A DNA stretch of 64,000 bases, from the NCBI RefSeq assembly GCF_011046535.1, contig NZ_CP049257.1, positions 3,844,001-3,908,000 of the forward strand, read 5' to 3'. Shown one piece after another: positions 42,698 through 54,618 of the stretch. The notes under the pieces are model-generated. The model saw only the letters and a program-made list of their open reading frames with translations, had not been told where the DNA came from and ran no database searches. The DNA comes from Nocardioides anomalus (GTDB lineage: Bacteria > Actinomycetota > Actinomycetes > Propionibacteriales > Nocardioidaceae). How positions within the stretch are numbered: the stretch's first letter is position 1; every line of letters begins with the position of its first letter. The translations under genes were made by a program, and so were the position numbers.

Positions 42698-44328
42698 GTG
42701 ACGACGTTGGAGGACGTCGGGCACTCGTCCTGGAGGGGGCGTGCGCCTCTGGTCATCGCGGGGACGATCCCGCTGGTGATCGTCCTCGTCCTGCCCTGGC
42801 GCGCCCAGCCCCTCGCGGAGGTGCCGGGCTTCCCCGCGCTCTGGCTGGCCCTCCTGGTGGGCTGCGACCTGCTCACCGTGCTGCTGCTGTGGAGCCAGTA
42901 CCGCGCCGGCGCCTCCCCCGACTGCTCGCGCTGTCGTGGGCCTTCCTGTGGTCGGCCGTCGTCGCCGTCGCCATCGCCGCGGCGGTGCCCGGCGTGCTCG
43001 CCCGCCGGCCGACGTTCGCCACCGACAGCAACAGCCTGCAGTGGCTGTGGGTCTCGCGGCACGTGGTGCCGCCGGCGCTCATCGCGCTGGCCCTGGCCCC
43101 CTGGCCCGCCGCGCTGGAGCGGCGCTCCGACACCGCCCGCGGGCGGGGCCGGCGGGTGGTGGTCTCGGCCGTGGTCGTGCTGGTCCTCACCGGCGCCCTC
43201 GTCGGGCTGATCGCGGTGGCGCCCGACCGGCTCCCCACCATCACCGTCGACGGCGGCGCGAACCGGCTCGACCCCTTCGGCACCGTCTCGGTCGCCGTCC
43301 TCAACGGCCTCGCGGTCGTGCTCGCGGTCTGGGGCGTGGCCCGGCGGCGCAGCACCGAGGGGCTCGAGCGCTGGGCCGTGGTCGCGTCGGTGGCCTTCCT
43401 CGGCGACGTGTGGCTGACCGCGCTCTTCGAGGACCGCTACACCGTCGCCTACTACCTGGCCCGCGCGCTGGGCCTGGCCTCGTCGGCCTTCGTGCTGCTC
43501 GCCATCCTGCGCGAGACCTCGCAGATCCAGGTCCACACCTCCGAGACCGCCCACCGGCTGGAGGAGCGCAACGCCGAGCTGCTCGAGGCCAACCGGCTGC
43601 GCGACCACCTCACCGCCATCGTGAGCCACGACCTCCGCACGCCGCTGTCCGGGCTGCAGGGCTACCTCGAGCTGCTCCGCGACGACGACCTGGACAGCCC
43701 GCTCGCGCACCGGATGGTCGAGCGCTCCTGGATGCTCACCCGCCGGCTCACCCTGCTGACCGAGGACCTGCTCGCCGCGGCCACCCTCGAGCACGGCGAC
43801 CTGGTCGTCACCCCCGAGCCCGTCGACCTCGACCAACAGCTTCGCGAGTGCGCCGCCTGCTTCCCCGACCTCGACCTCCAGCTCCACTGCCCGACCGGCC
43901 TCGCGGCGTACGCCGACCCGCTGCGGCTCCAGCAGGTCCTGGCCAACCTGGTCCGCAACGCCCAGAAGCACGGCGCCGAGCCCGTCCTCATCAGCGCCCG
44001 CCCCGACCCCGCGCTGCCCGGGGGCGTGACCATCTCGGTCGCCGACGCCGGGCCCGGTGTGCCGGCAGGGTTCGTGCCGCGGCTCTTCGACCGCTACACC
44101 CAGGTCGCGGACACCGCCACCGGCGGCTCCGGCCTCGGCCTGTCGGTCGTCCGCGACCTGGTCCTGGCCCACGGCGGCGACATCCACTACGACCGGGCCC
44201 GCAACGCCTTCGTCTTCACCCTCCCGCCGCCGGCGCGCCGGTCCCGCGACGGGTCCGGCTCAGTCCCGACGCACCAGCCAGCGGCCGAGGAGCGTGCCGG
44301 CGTCCTCGAGGAGCAGCCCCAGCCGTAG
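42698..44328 (+). pseudogene. Membrane sensor histidine kinase, frame broken by one missing base
   Basis: A sensor kinase of about 540 residues. The N-terminal half has about eight hydrophobic segments in a MASE4-like arrangement (APLVIAGTIPLVIVLVLPW onward). A coiled-coil linker RLEERNAELLEANRLRDHL follows, then HisKA with IVSHDLRTPLSGLQGY, and HATPase_c with VLANLVRNAQKHG, ADAGPGVP and GGSGLGLSVVRDLVLAHGG. The frames join if the C5 run at 42915-42919 is read as C6, giving GASPRLLALSW. All catalytic motifs are intact, so a base-call error is likely. The GTG at 42698 follows AAGACT by six bases. The 3' end overlaps the convergent reductase gene by 69 bases. No response regulator is adjacent. 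Confidence 0.83.
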
Positions 44329-44931
44329 GGCCACGTCGACGTCCGCCCCGACCGTGATGCGCGGGTGGTCGCCCCCGAGCAGCTGCGGCACCCAGGTCAG
44401 GTCGAGCTCGTCGGCCACGCCGTCGGCGACCAGGTCGCGCAGCAGGTGCGGGCCACCCTCGCCGAGCTGGTGGCCCCAGCCGCGCTCGGCGAGCGTGGCC
44501 TTGAGGGCCGCGAGGTCGACACCGTCGCGTCCCAGGACCAGGACCTGCTCGTCGCCGAGCAGCTCACGCGCCTCGTCGAGGTGCTGGGCCGTCTCGCAGG
44601 TGGCCACCAGCACCGAGCCGCGCTCGGCGTCGCGGAGCTGCGCGGGCACCTCGGCCTTCCGCGTGACCAGGACGAGCGGCTTGCCGATGTCCTCGTAGCC
44701 CTCGTCGCGCGCGGTCCCTGCGCCCACGACCACCACGTCGCACAGCCGGCGCAGCGTCTCGAAGACCCGGTGGTCGGCGTCGTTGTTGATGCCGCCGCTC
44801 GTGCCCCCGGCGCCGGTCGCAGCGCCGTCGAGGCTGCTGATCATGTTCACCCGCAGCCAGGGCGACTCCGGGGCGGCGTACAGCTCGTCCAGGTCGTCGT
44901 CGCTCAGCGTGCTCAGCTGTCGCAGGTCCAC
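44260..44931 (-). CDS. RibD C-terminal-like pyrimidine reductase family protein
   Basis: This 223-residue protein has the dihydrofolate-reductase-like fold of RibD/RibG reductases. Seen are LRVNMISSLDGAATGAGGTSG, DVVVVGAGTARDEGY, LLRDLVADGVADELDLTWVP and PRITVGADVDVALRL, with GEGGPHLL as the NADPH loop. There is no deaminase domain. It is too short to be bifunctional RibD. The GTG at 44931 overlaps the upstream stop by 19 bases, placing it last in an operon with the FolP2-like gene. A pterin or pyrimidine reduction linked to that enzyme is possible but unproven. Confidence 0.85.
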   Translation of the reverse strand: MDLRQLSTLSDDDLDELYAAPESPWLRVNMISSLDGAATGAGGTSGGINNDADHRVFETLRRLCDVVVVGAGTARDEGYEDIGKPLVLVTRKAEVPAQLRDAERGSVLVATCETAQHLDEARELLGDEQVLVLGRDGVDLAALKATLAERGWGHQLGEGGPHLLRDLVADGVADELDLTWVPQLLGGDHPRITVGADVDVALRLGLLLEDAGTLLGRWLVRRD

Positions 44932-45392
44932 CGCACCACCCAGTACTGCACCCCGAGGGGCGCCTCGTCGTAGTCCACCTGCGCCGCCCCGCGGCGCCCC
45001 AGCCCGTCCAGCCGCTCGAGCGGCGCCGTGGTCGCCCACAGCTCCTCGCCCAGCCCCAGGTCCGGCCTCGCGCTCCCCTCGAGCAGCCACGCCCGCACGG
45101 CGTCGTCGAAGGGCACCGCGCGCTCGTCGTACGGTCCGGGCGACTCGTCGGTGCGCCGCGCGCTGCCGTTGGCCATGAGAAGGTACGACGGCTCGTCCCC
45201 GGTCCGCGCGGTCGAGGCCAGGAGGTGCTCGGCCACCCGCCGGCCCTGCTCGTCGGCCACCACGGTGACGTCCGCGCCCAGCCACGCCACGGCGGCCAGC
45301 GCCGCGGCCCGGACCTCGGGCACCGGATCCTCGCGGCCGGCGTACTGCGGCAGGAAGGCGAGCACCGGAGGCGCCACCACGACGCGGGTCAC
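44913..45392 (-). CDS. Unknown protein resembling class III extradiol dioxygenase (LigB-like) subunit B
   Basis: This 159-residue protein begins VTRVVVAPPVLAFLPQYAGR and contains YLLMANGSARRTDESPGPYD followed by FDDAVRAWLL. This pattern matches small actinobacterial proteins annotated as LigB-like. The fold is shared with ring-opening dioxygenases, but no clear set of iron-binding His residues is visible in this short version, so catalysis is doubtful. The GTG at 45392 overlaps the folP-like stop as GTGA. Its place between a pterin-type synthase homologue and a reductase hints at a common small-molecule pathway. Confidence 0.55.
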   Translation of the reverse strand: MTRVVVAPPVLAFLPQYAGREDPVPEVRAAALAAVAWLGADVTVVADEQGRRVAEHLLASTARTGDEPSYLLMANGSARRTDESPGPYDERAVPFDDAVRAWLLEGSARPDLGLGEELWATTAPLERLDGLGRRGAAQVDYDEAPLGVQYWVVRWTCDS

Positions 45393-46252
45393 GCCAGCCC
45401 CCGGATGGCCCGCTGCGGCAGCCGGCGGCCGGCGATGGTGCTGACCATGTCCACCGTCTGCCGGGTCTCGCGGACCTCGTGCACGCGGTAGATCCGCGCG
45501 CCGGCCAGCGCGCACACCGAGGTCGCCGCCAGCGTCCCGGTCAGCCGCTGCTTGGCGGGCAGGTCGAGCGTCTCGCCCACGAAGTCCTTGTTGGACAGCG
45601 AGACCAGCACCGGCCAGCCCGTCGCCACCATCTCCCCCAGCCGGCGCGTCACCTCGAGGGAGTGGAAGGTGTTCTTGGCGAAGTCGTGCGCCGGGTCGAT
45701 GACGATCGACTCCCGCGCGACCCCCGCGGCCAGCGCCCGCTCGGCCAGCCCCAACGTCGCCTCGAGCACCGAGGCCATCACGTCGTCGTACTCGATGCGG
45801 TGCGGGTCCGTGCGCGGCTTGAGCCCGCCGGTGTGCGTGCACACCACCCCGGCCCGGAACTCCGCGGCCACCTCCAGCAGCGCCGGGTCGTGGCCGCCCC
45901 ACGCGTCGTTGAGCACGTCCGCGCCCTCGGCGCAGACCGCCCGCGCCACCTCCGAGCGCCAGGTGTCGACGCTGATGACCAGGTCCGGGTACGCCGCGCG
46001 CACCCGCGCCACGAACGACGCGACCCGCCCGATCTCCTCCTCGGCGCTCACCGCCGGCCCGTAGCCGGCCTTCACGCCCCCGATGTCGACGATCTCCGCG
46101 CCCTCGTCGACCACCTGCGCGACCCGCTCGAAGGCCACGTCCTCGGCGTACGTCGCGCCCTGGTCGTAGAAGGAGTCCGGCGTCCGGTTGACGATTGCCA
46201 TCATCAGCGTCTCGTCGTCGGCGAACTCGTGCCGACCCAGGCGCAGCGTCAC
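45389..46252 (-). CDS. folP2: Dihydropteroate synthase homologue, FolP2-like (probably not a true DHPS)
   Basis: This 287-residue TIM-barrel protein is related to dihydropteroate synthase. MMAIVNRTPDSFYDQG matches the first pterin loop. The second loop, normally GGESTRPG, reads IGGVKAGYG (residues 57-65), so the Ser/Thr/Arg that bind the pyrophosphate and p-aminobenzoate are absent. Mycobacterial FolP2 carries the same kind of change and lacks synthase activity. VLVSLSNKDFVGETLDLP and RVHEVRETRQTVDMV complete the barrel. The GTG at 46252 lies six bases after TAACCT (leaderless pattern). Role unknown; a different pterin-like condensation is possible. Confidence 0.87.
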   Translation of the reverse strand: MTLRLGRHEFADDETLMMAIVNRTPDSFYDQGATYAEDVAFERVAQVVDEGAEIVDIGGVKAGYGPAVSAEEEIGRVASFVARVRAAYPDLVISVDTWRSEVARAVCAEGADVLNDAWGGHDPALLEVAAEFRAGVVCTHTGGLKPRTDPHRIEYDDVMASVLEATLGLAERALAAGVARESIVIDPAHDFAKNTFHSLEVTRRLGEMVATGWPVLVSLSNKDFVGETLDLPAKQRLTGTLAATSVCALAGARIYRVHEVRETRQTVDMVSTIAGRRLPQRAIRGLA

Positions 46253-46261
46253 CCGGCGAGG

Positions 46262-47611
46262 TTATCCGGCTGCCTCGTCGCGCCTGCGCCGGCGCCACCA
46301 CACCCAGCCGGCCGCCGGCAGCACGACCACGGCCGCACCGGACGCCGCGGTGGTCGCCACCGGGTCGCCCTTCCCGCTCCGCTCGGCCTTCGGCGGCCCC
46401 CCGGGGCAGTCGCCCGGCGTGGGCTCGGCCGTGGGACTGGCCGTGGCGGTCGGCTCGTCGGTCGGCGTGGGCTCGTCGCTGGCCGTCGGCGTGGCGGTCG
46501 CGGTCGGCTCGCAGGTCGGGTCGGCGGTCGGCTTCGTGCTGGGCTCACCGCTGGGCTCGGCCGTGGGGCTCGCGGACGCCGTGGGCGTCGGGGTCGCACT
46601 GGGCGTGGGGCTGGGCGTCGGCTGGGGCGTCGCGGTCGGGGTGGGCTTCACCGACGGCGACGGCACCGGCGGCGCCGCGTCGAACGTCGTGCCGCCCTCG
46701 TAGGACTCGTCCGGCACCAGGGTCACGCCGGCGGTCGGGTCGCTGCCCGGGCCGGTGACGGGGAGCTGCTCGCGCGCCATCACGGTGGTGTCGACGGGCT
46801 TGCGGGCGTCGACCCAGTAGTCGTGGCGCACCCGCAGCACGGCCCGCAGCCACTCGTGTCCGGAGTGGTAGCGCTTGACCGCCGCGCGCAGCCGCTCGTC
46901 CTTGCTCAGGTCACCGGGGCCGGCGCACAGGAACACGGCCACGCCGAGCGACGCGTCGTCGAGGTCCTGCGGGTTGCGGCGGCCGTCGCTGTCGCCGTCC
47001 ACGCGCACCACCGACCACGTCGACGGCAGGAGCAGCATCGGACCGACGGCGCGGTCGACCCGCTGCTCGCCGTCGACGAGGCCGCCGTCGGTGTCGGCGA
47101 CACGGGCGGTGCCGTTCTTGCCGGTCAGCCTGGGCCCGAGCACCTTCGGGTGCACCACGGCGCGGTCGTTGAGCACCGAGCCGCCCACCCGGCCGTGGTC
47201 GGAGGCGACCTTGCCGATCGCGGCCAGCGTCTCCCAGTCCAGCCGGCACGACGGGTCCGCGCGGTTGATCACGTCGGCCGCGCGCTGGTAGGCCGCCAGC
47301 GCCACGGACGGGACGTCGGTCGCGGTCAGCGCGGCGCCCTGCACCGACCAGGTGAAGGCGAGGTCGCCGCGCGAGGCCACCGCCCGGCGCGCGTCGTACG
47401 GCGCCAGCAGCGCGCCCGCCTCCGGCTCGGCGTACGTCGCGGGCTCCGCGGCCGGAGCGGCGTACGCCGCCGGGTAGCGCTCCGCGGTCCGGGCCGAGTC
47501 GAACGAGGGACGGGTCAGACCGGCGAGCACCGCCGTGGCCAGGACCGCGAGCACCGCGACCGAGCCCAGCAGGCGCCACAGACGCCGGACCTCGACCATC
47601 CACTCCCCCAT
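46262..47611 (-). CDS. Membrane-anchored lytic transglycosylase-like protein lacking the catalytic Glu
   Basis: This 449-residue envelope protein has an N-terminal signal-anchor (LLGSVAVLAVLATAVLAGL). A SLT_2-like domain spans about 95-280 (ALAAYQRAADVINRADPSCR, then LAAIGKVASDHGR). Family members read IGRVES.HGR with Glu as catalytic acid; here Ala136 takes that place. GPMLLLPSTWSVVRVDGDSD and VAVFLCAGPGDLS match MltB-like actinobacterial proteins. A Pro/Thr/Ser/Glu-rich spacer (about 315-405), a second hydrophobic segment and RRRRR follow. It may bind rather than cut glycan. ATG at 47611 or 47599 could be the start; the latter has GGGGAG close upstream. Confidence 0.8.
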   Translation of the reverse strand: MGEWMVEVRRLWRLLGSVAVLAVLATAVLAGLTRPSFDSARTAERYPAAYAAPAAEPATYAEPEAGALLAPYDARRAVASRGDLAFTWSVQGAALTATDVPSVALAAYQRAADVINRADPSCRLDWETLAAIGKVASDHGRVGGSVLNDRAVVHPKVLGPRLTGKNGTARVADTDGGLVDGEQRVDRAVGPMLLLPSTWSVVRVDGDSDGRRNPQDLDDASLGVAVFLCAGPGDLSKDERLRAAVKRYHSGHEWLRAVLRVRHDYWVDARKPVDTTVMAREQLPVTGPGSDPTAGVTLVPDESYEGGTTFDAAPPVPSPSVKPTPTATPQPTPSPTPSATPTPTASASPTAEPSGEPSTKPTADPTCEPTATATPTASDEPTPTDEPTATASPTAEPTPGDCPGGPPKAERSGKGDPVATTAASGAAVVVLPAAGWVWWRRRRRDEAAG

Positions 47612-47761
47612 GCCTCGTGTGACGCTGCGGAGCAGCCGTCGGTTCGTTCCCGGCGAGCTGCGCTCGGAGCAACCTGCACGCTCTTCGTGAACACTAAGCG
47701 ACGTGGGGACGACCGGACGAGGCCCGGTCGGCGACGGTCACCCTTATCGGTGAGGCCAGGC

Positions 47762-48676
47762 TCAGCCGGCCCAGACCTCGGCGAAGCCCGCCGGCCGCGT
47801 GCCGACCCTGGCGTCGCGCAGCTCCCACGAGGCCCACGGCCCGGACAGCGACGCCACCCGCGGGTCGCTCACCGACGTCACGGTGCCGCTCGGGTCGGTG
47901 ACCCACACGGTGTCGGCCTTGCGCACCAGGTCGAAGCGCGCCGACCGGCCCGCCAGGGTGTACGTCCCGGACCCGATGGTCTCCGCGGCCCGCCCGTCGA
48001 CGGCCACCAGCCGCCACCCGCTCGGCGTCACCACCAGGCGCATCCCGGTCCGCGGCGTGGCCTGCCCGTCCAGGTCCAGGATCGAGGTGTGCCACGCGGT
48101 CAGCGCCGCCGACCCCGAGTGGTTCGGCGCGAAGACCACCCTCGCCCCGATCCGTCGTACGTCGGCCTTGGTCCACTTCTCCAGCCAGCTCACAGCGTCC
48201 GGGCTCCGCGCTGCCCCGTGGGTCATCAGCCCGTCCACGACCCCCAGCGGCCACGCCAGCGTCCCGGCCTCCCGGAACCCGGCGCCCACCGGCCACGCGT
48301 CGCCGGAGGAGAAGTCCGAGCGCATCGTCAGGGGCACCTTGGGCGCCGGCGCGCTCGCCTGGGCGGGCGCCGTGGGCGCCTCGCTCGCCGGCGCGGCGAC
48401 GTCCGTCGGCTCGGGACTGGCACTGTCCTCGTCCGGCTGCGCCAGGGTCGAGGCCACGCTCGGCGGCGGGCTCGCCACGGCGTCCGTGCCGGACTCCCGC
48501 GTGTTGCTGACGTAGGTCAGCCCGACGATGGTCAGCCCACCGATGATCGCGACGTTGAGGACCATCACGGCCTTGTTCCACGACGTCCGGTCGAACCGGC
48601 CACCGCTCTGCGGCGTCCGCGGCCGTCGCGTCACCCCAGGTGCGACCACGCGCTCGCGATCTGGAGCCTGCGTCAC
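47762..48676 (-). CDS. Membrane-anchored protein of unknown function
   Basis: This 304-residue protein is not recognised. It has a short basic cytoplasmic N-terminus and one membrane helix (AVMVLNVAIIGGLTIVGLTYV). A Pro/Ala/Ser-rich linker follows, then an extracytoplasmic domain from about residue 115 with alternating strands (MRSDFSSGDAWPVGAGFREA, ARVVFAPNHSGSAALTAWHT, GMRLVVTPSGWRLVAVDG). The beta pattern suggests a concanavalin-like sandwich. The GTG at 48676 was chosen for its AAGGGGAG ribosome-binding site; a longer frame upstream is not convincing. It stands alone between envelope genes. Confidence 0.7.
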   Translation of the reverse strand: MTQAPDRERVVAPGVTRRPRTPQSGGRFDRTSWNKAVMVLNVAIIGGLTIVGLTYVSNTRESGTDAVASPPPSVASTLAQPDEDSASPEPTDVAAPASEAPTAPAQASAPAPKVPLTMRSDFSSGDAWPVGAGFREAGTLAWPLGVVDGLMTHGAARSPDAVSWLEKWTKADVRRIGARVVFAPNHSGSAALTAWHTSILDLDGQATPRTGMRLVVTPSGWRLVAVDGRAAETIGSGTYTLAGRSARFDLVRKADTVWVTDPSGTVTSVSDPRVASLSGPWASWELRDARVGTRPAGFAEVWAG

Positions 48677-48966
48677 GATTCTCCCCTTGGTCCTGCGTTC
48701 CGACGTTCCTGCAGCCGGGTTGATTGTCGTCCACGACGACGGCACCGACCCAACCAATGGCCCGTTCGTGCTACCTCGCCTGCGGCACGGACTAGTTCTC
48801 GGGAAGGTTCCGGCCACCCGACCGCCTCACGCCGCGCTGCTGCTGCCCGCCGGCACGAAGATCGCCGTGACGGCCCCGAGGTGGTCGTCGCCGCCGGCAC
48901 GCTGATCCTCGGTCGACGGCGCAGGACCCAGACACCACCCGGAGCCGTGCTCGGCTGGCGAGGTGA
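48677..48966. other. Intergenic stretch with no convincing gene
   Basis: About 290 bases between the membrane protein and the small peptide gene hold only the ribosome-binding site at the left. Codon use is not gene-like in any frame, and there are no clear homologues by eye. No terminator-like hairpin or tRNA is visible. A short rightward stretch (VVHDDGTDPTNGPFVLPRL around 48725) has no plausible start and may be a decayed fragment. Confidence 0.4.
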
Positions 48967-49116
48967 CTACTGACGTCCCGCGACCACGGCTTCGAGCGCA
49001 GCGGGAGCAAGCGCGGTCGATTCGTTGGCGGAACGCCGGAGGAGGAGACCGACTCCGACACCGACCGGGACCGACAGCGTCAGCCACGCGACGACAGCCA
49101 CCAGCAGCAGCACCAT
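48967..49116 (-). CDS. Small single-helix membrane protein
   Basis: The 49-residue peptide begins MVLLLVAVVAWLTLSVPVGV, a clear membrane helix, followed by a short cationic turn LLLRRS and an Ala-rich tail. Such tiny membrane proteins are common in actinobacteria but have no known role. The ATG at 49116 has only a weak AAGG upstream. A longer frame from 49179 adds an unconvincing N-terminus. It is kept because of the well-formed helix and stop. Confidence 0.45.
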   Translation of the reverse strand: MVLLLVAVVAWLTLSVPVGVGVGLLLRRSANESTALAPAALEAVVAGRQ

Positions 49117-49188
49117 GCCTTCATGGTGCCCGGCAGGCGCGTCGAATTCCCGGGAATCGCCACTCTCCGGTGGTCGCACCGCCGAGGC

Positions 49189-49932
49189 TCAGCGCAGCAT
49201 CTCGCGGATCGCCCGGGCCAGCGCCCGCGCGTACCGCTCCTGACCCTGCGGAGACGTCATCACCGCGGCGTCGCCGCGGTCGCGCATGTTGCCGGCCTCC
49301 AGCATCACCGTCGGCACGTCGGACAGGTTGAGCGTCCCGAGGTCGCCGCGCTCGTCCAGGCCGTCCCCGCCCGCGATGTAGGTCGCCACGTCGAACCCGC
49401 CCTTGACCAGCGCCGCCTTGGTCACCGACGCCAGCCGCCTGGACGCCGCGAAGATGTCGTCGGTCCACGGTGCCCGGTCCGGCGGGTAGATCACGTGGAA
49501 GCCGTGCGCGCCCGCGGCGTACGACCCGTCGCCGTGGATGCTGATCTTGAGGTCCGCGCCGCGCGCGTTGCCGGCCCGGCCCCGGACGTCGACGCACGGC
49601 CCCCACCGGTCCTCCGAGTTGGACTTCCGGGTCAGCACCACCGTGGCGCCCGCCTTGACCAGCTTCACCTGCAGCCGCTTGGTCACCTTCCAGGCGAACG
49701 TCGCCTCGGAGTACCCGCCGTCGGTCGACGTCCCCGTCGTGTTGCACGGCTTGGTGAACCCGCCGGCCGGCACCGGCCGGTTGATCTCGGCCGGGAAGTT
49801 GTGGTTGCCCAGCTGGTGCCCGGCGTCCAGCACGACGACCTTGCCCGCCAGCGGCTGGTCGGCGGGTACGGCGGGCGCGGCCGTCGGCCCGGCCGCCAGC
49901 GCGGCCAGCAGCGGCGCGAGGAACCAGCTCAC
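49189..49932 (-). CDS. N-acetylmuramoyl-L-alanine amidase (Amidase_3, zinc-dependent)
   Basis: This 247-residue secreted amidase cuts the muramoyl-alanine bond of peptidoglycan. The signal peptide is VSWFLAPLLAALAAGPTAAPA. Zinc ligands are the His in VVLDAGHQ, the Glu in YSEATFAWKV and the His in LKISIHGDGS. The catalytic Glu lies in VPTVMLEAGNM. Unusually for this family an insertion (NHNFPAEINRPVPAGGFTKP) follows the first motif, as in related actinobacterial proteins. The GTG at 49932 overlaps the galE stop as GTGA, so it is cotranscribed with galE. Confidence 0.9.
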   Translation of the reverse strand: MSWFLAPLLAALAAGPTAAPAVPADQPLAGKVVVLDAGHQLGNHNFPAEINRPVPAGGFTKPCNTTGTSTDGGYSEATFAWKVTKRLQVKLVKAGATVVLTRKSNSEDRWGPCVDVRGRAGNARGADLKISIHGDGSYAAGAHGFHVIYPPDRAPWTDDIFAASRRLASVTKAALVKGGFDVATYIAGGDGLDERGDLGTLNLSDVPTVMLEAGNMRDRGDAAVMTSPQGQERYARALARAIREMLR

Positions 49933-50933
49933 TCGTAGCCCAGGATCTCCTGGCGCTTCTCGCCCCAGGCCAGCGCGGAGGCGATCGCGTCCTGCAACGA
50001 CAGCTCGTGGTGCCACCCGAGCAGCTCGTGCGCCCGGTCGACGTTGGCGTACGCGCCCACGGCGTCCCCCGGCCGCGGCGGGGCCTCGCTCAGCGGCACC
50101 TCGTGCCCGAAGACCTCCTCGAACGCCGCGACGAGCTCGCGGACCGTCGTACCGGAGCCCGTCCCGAGGTTGATGACCACGCTAGGCTCGCCGGTCGCCG
50201 CGAGCACCCGGTCGAACTCCTCGACCGCCTTCACGTGGGCCCGCGCGATGTCCCAGACGTGGATGTAGTCGCGGATCCCCGTCCCGTCCCGCGTCGGCAG
50301 GTCGGTCCCGGTGATCGTGAAGCTGTCCTTCTGGCCCCGCGCCGCCATCACCAGCTGCCCCAGCACGTGCGACGGCTCCTTGGCGTAGATCCCCGACTCC
50401 AGGTCGGGGTCGGACCCGATCGGGTTGAAGTAGCGCAGGATGATCGCCCGCAGCTCCGTCGCCGCCGCCATGTCCTGCAGGACCTGCTCCATCATGTGCT
50501 TGGTCCGGGCGTACGGCGAGTTGGGCGCCAGCGGGTCACCCTCGAGGACCTCGAAGCCCTCCTTGGCGGCGTACAGGCTGGCCGAGCTGGAGAACAGCAC
50601 CCGCGGCTTGCCGAGCCTCTCGAGCTGGTCGAACAGCTCCAGGGACTTCGCCACGTTGTCCCGGTAGTACTCGTAGGGCTGCTCCACCGACTCCGGCACG
50701 ATGATCCGCGCCGCCATGTGGATGGTCGCGTCCAGGTCCGGGTGCTCGTCCACCACCCGTGCCAGCAGGTCCCGGTCCGCGATGTCGCCCTCGTAGAAGA
50801 TCCGGTCCCTCACGAACACCTGCGGCCCGGTCAGCAGCGAGTCCAGGACGACCGGCACGTGCCCGGCCTCCTCCAGCGCCTTGGCCGTGATCGAGCCGAT
50901 GTACCCGGCGCCGCCGGTGACGAGGACCTTCAT
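49929..50933 (-). CDS. galE: UDP-glucose 4-epimerase
   Basis: This 334-residue extended SDR enzyme interconverts UDP-glucose and UDP-galactose. VLVTGGAGYIGSITAKALEE binds NAD. LFSSSASLYAAKE and SPYARTKHMMEQVL give the Ser and the Tyr-x3-Lys pair. LRYFNPIGSDPD and YIHVWDIARAHVKA are substrate-loop motifs of GalE. The ATG at 50933 lies six bases after TAGGCT (50945-50940), a leaderless pattern. It supplies galactose units for cell-wall polymers near the rhamnose genes. Confidence 0.93.
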   Translation of the reverse strand: MKVLVTGGAGYIGSITAKALEEAGHVPVVLDSLLTGPQVFVRDRIFYEGDIADRDLLARVVDEHPDLDATIHMAARIIVPESVEQPYEYYRDNVAKSLELFDQLERLGKPRVLFSSSASLYAAKEGFEVLEGDPLAPNSPYARTKHMMEQVLQDMAAATELRAIILRYFNPIGSDPDLESGIYAKEPSHVLGQLVMAARGQKDSFTITGTDLPTRDGTGIRDYIHVWDIARAHVKAVEEFDRVLAATGEPSVVINLGTGSGTTVRELVAAFEEVFGHEVPLSEAPPRPGDAVGAYANVDRAHELLGWHHELSLQDAIASALAWGEKRQEILGYE

Positions 50934-50958
50934 GACGCCAGCCTAGAGAAGGCGCACC

Positions 50959-54262
<3,304 letters not shown>

Positions 54263-54279
<17 letters not shown>

Positions 54280-54547
54280 GCCCGGCCAGCGCCGGCCGCA
54301 CGTCGGCCAGGTAGACGAACGCCGCGATCGTGAAGGCGATCGACAGGATGCCGATCGGCGACCCGATCAGCTGCAGCACGACCCCGAGCCCGAGGATGAT
54401 GCACCAGGCCGGCTTGGTCAGCTTGTCGGCGGCCTTGTAGGCCTCGCCGGAGAACAGCAGCGAGCTGCCGAGGGCGAAGATCTTCACCGCCAGCAGGACG
54501 AAGAACACGACGAGCATGACCGTGCCCTCGACCTGGAAGACGTTCAT
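54263..54547 (-). CDS. DUF2516 family small membrane protein
   Basis: This 94-residue protein has hydrophobic segments MLVVFFVLLAVKIFALGSSL and IILGLGVVLQLIGSPIGILS onward, probably three helices, and a basic end LTRRR. The intervening YKAADKLTKPAWCIILG is typical of DUF2516. The function is unknown. In mycobacteria the homologue (Rv0476) follows hbhA, as here. The ATG at 54547 lies six bases after TAGGCT. Its stop overlaps the rfbCD end by 17 bases. Confidence 0.85.
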
Positions 54548-54568
54548 GCCGCCAGCCTAGAGGACGCA

Positions 54569-54604
54569 CGACGGCCCCCGCGGACTCATCCGCGGGGGCC
54601 GTCG
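54569..54604 (-). terminator. Strong stem-loop terminator after the HBHA-like gene
   Basis: A perfect 15-bp stem (54569-54583 with 54590-54604; arm CGACGGCCCCCGCGG) encloses the six-base loop ACTCAT, 15 bases beyond the stop of the HBHA-like gene. No U tract follows, as usual for actinobacteria. It separates that gene from the DUF2516 promoter. Confidence 0.75.
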
Positions 54605-54618
54605 ACGACCTGCTCAGG

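Noticed and set aside
42698..44328. True decay of the histidine kinase
   Set aside because: Both halves keep all motifs and the lesion matches three other single-base losses in G/C runs, so a read error is more likely.
46390..46680. Short tandem GTCGGC/GTGGG-type repeats considered as a regulatory array
   Set aside because: They encode the Pro/Thr/Ser/Glu-rich stalk of the transglycosylase-like protein and follow codon periodicity.
48528..48905. Rightward frame of 125 codons after the membrane protein gene
   Set aside because: It overlaps the start of a better supported gene, has no ribosome-binding site and no family resemblance.
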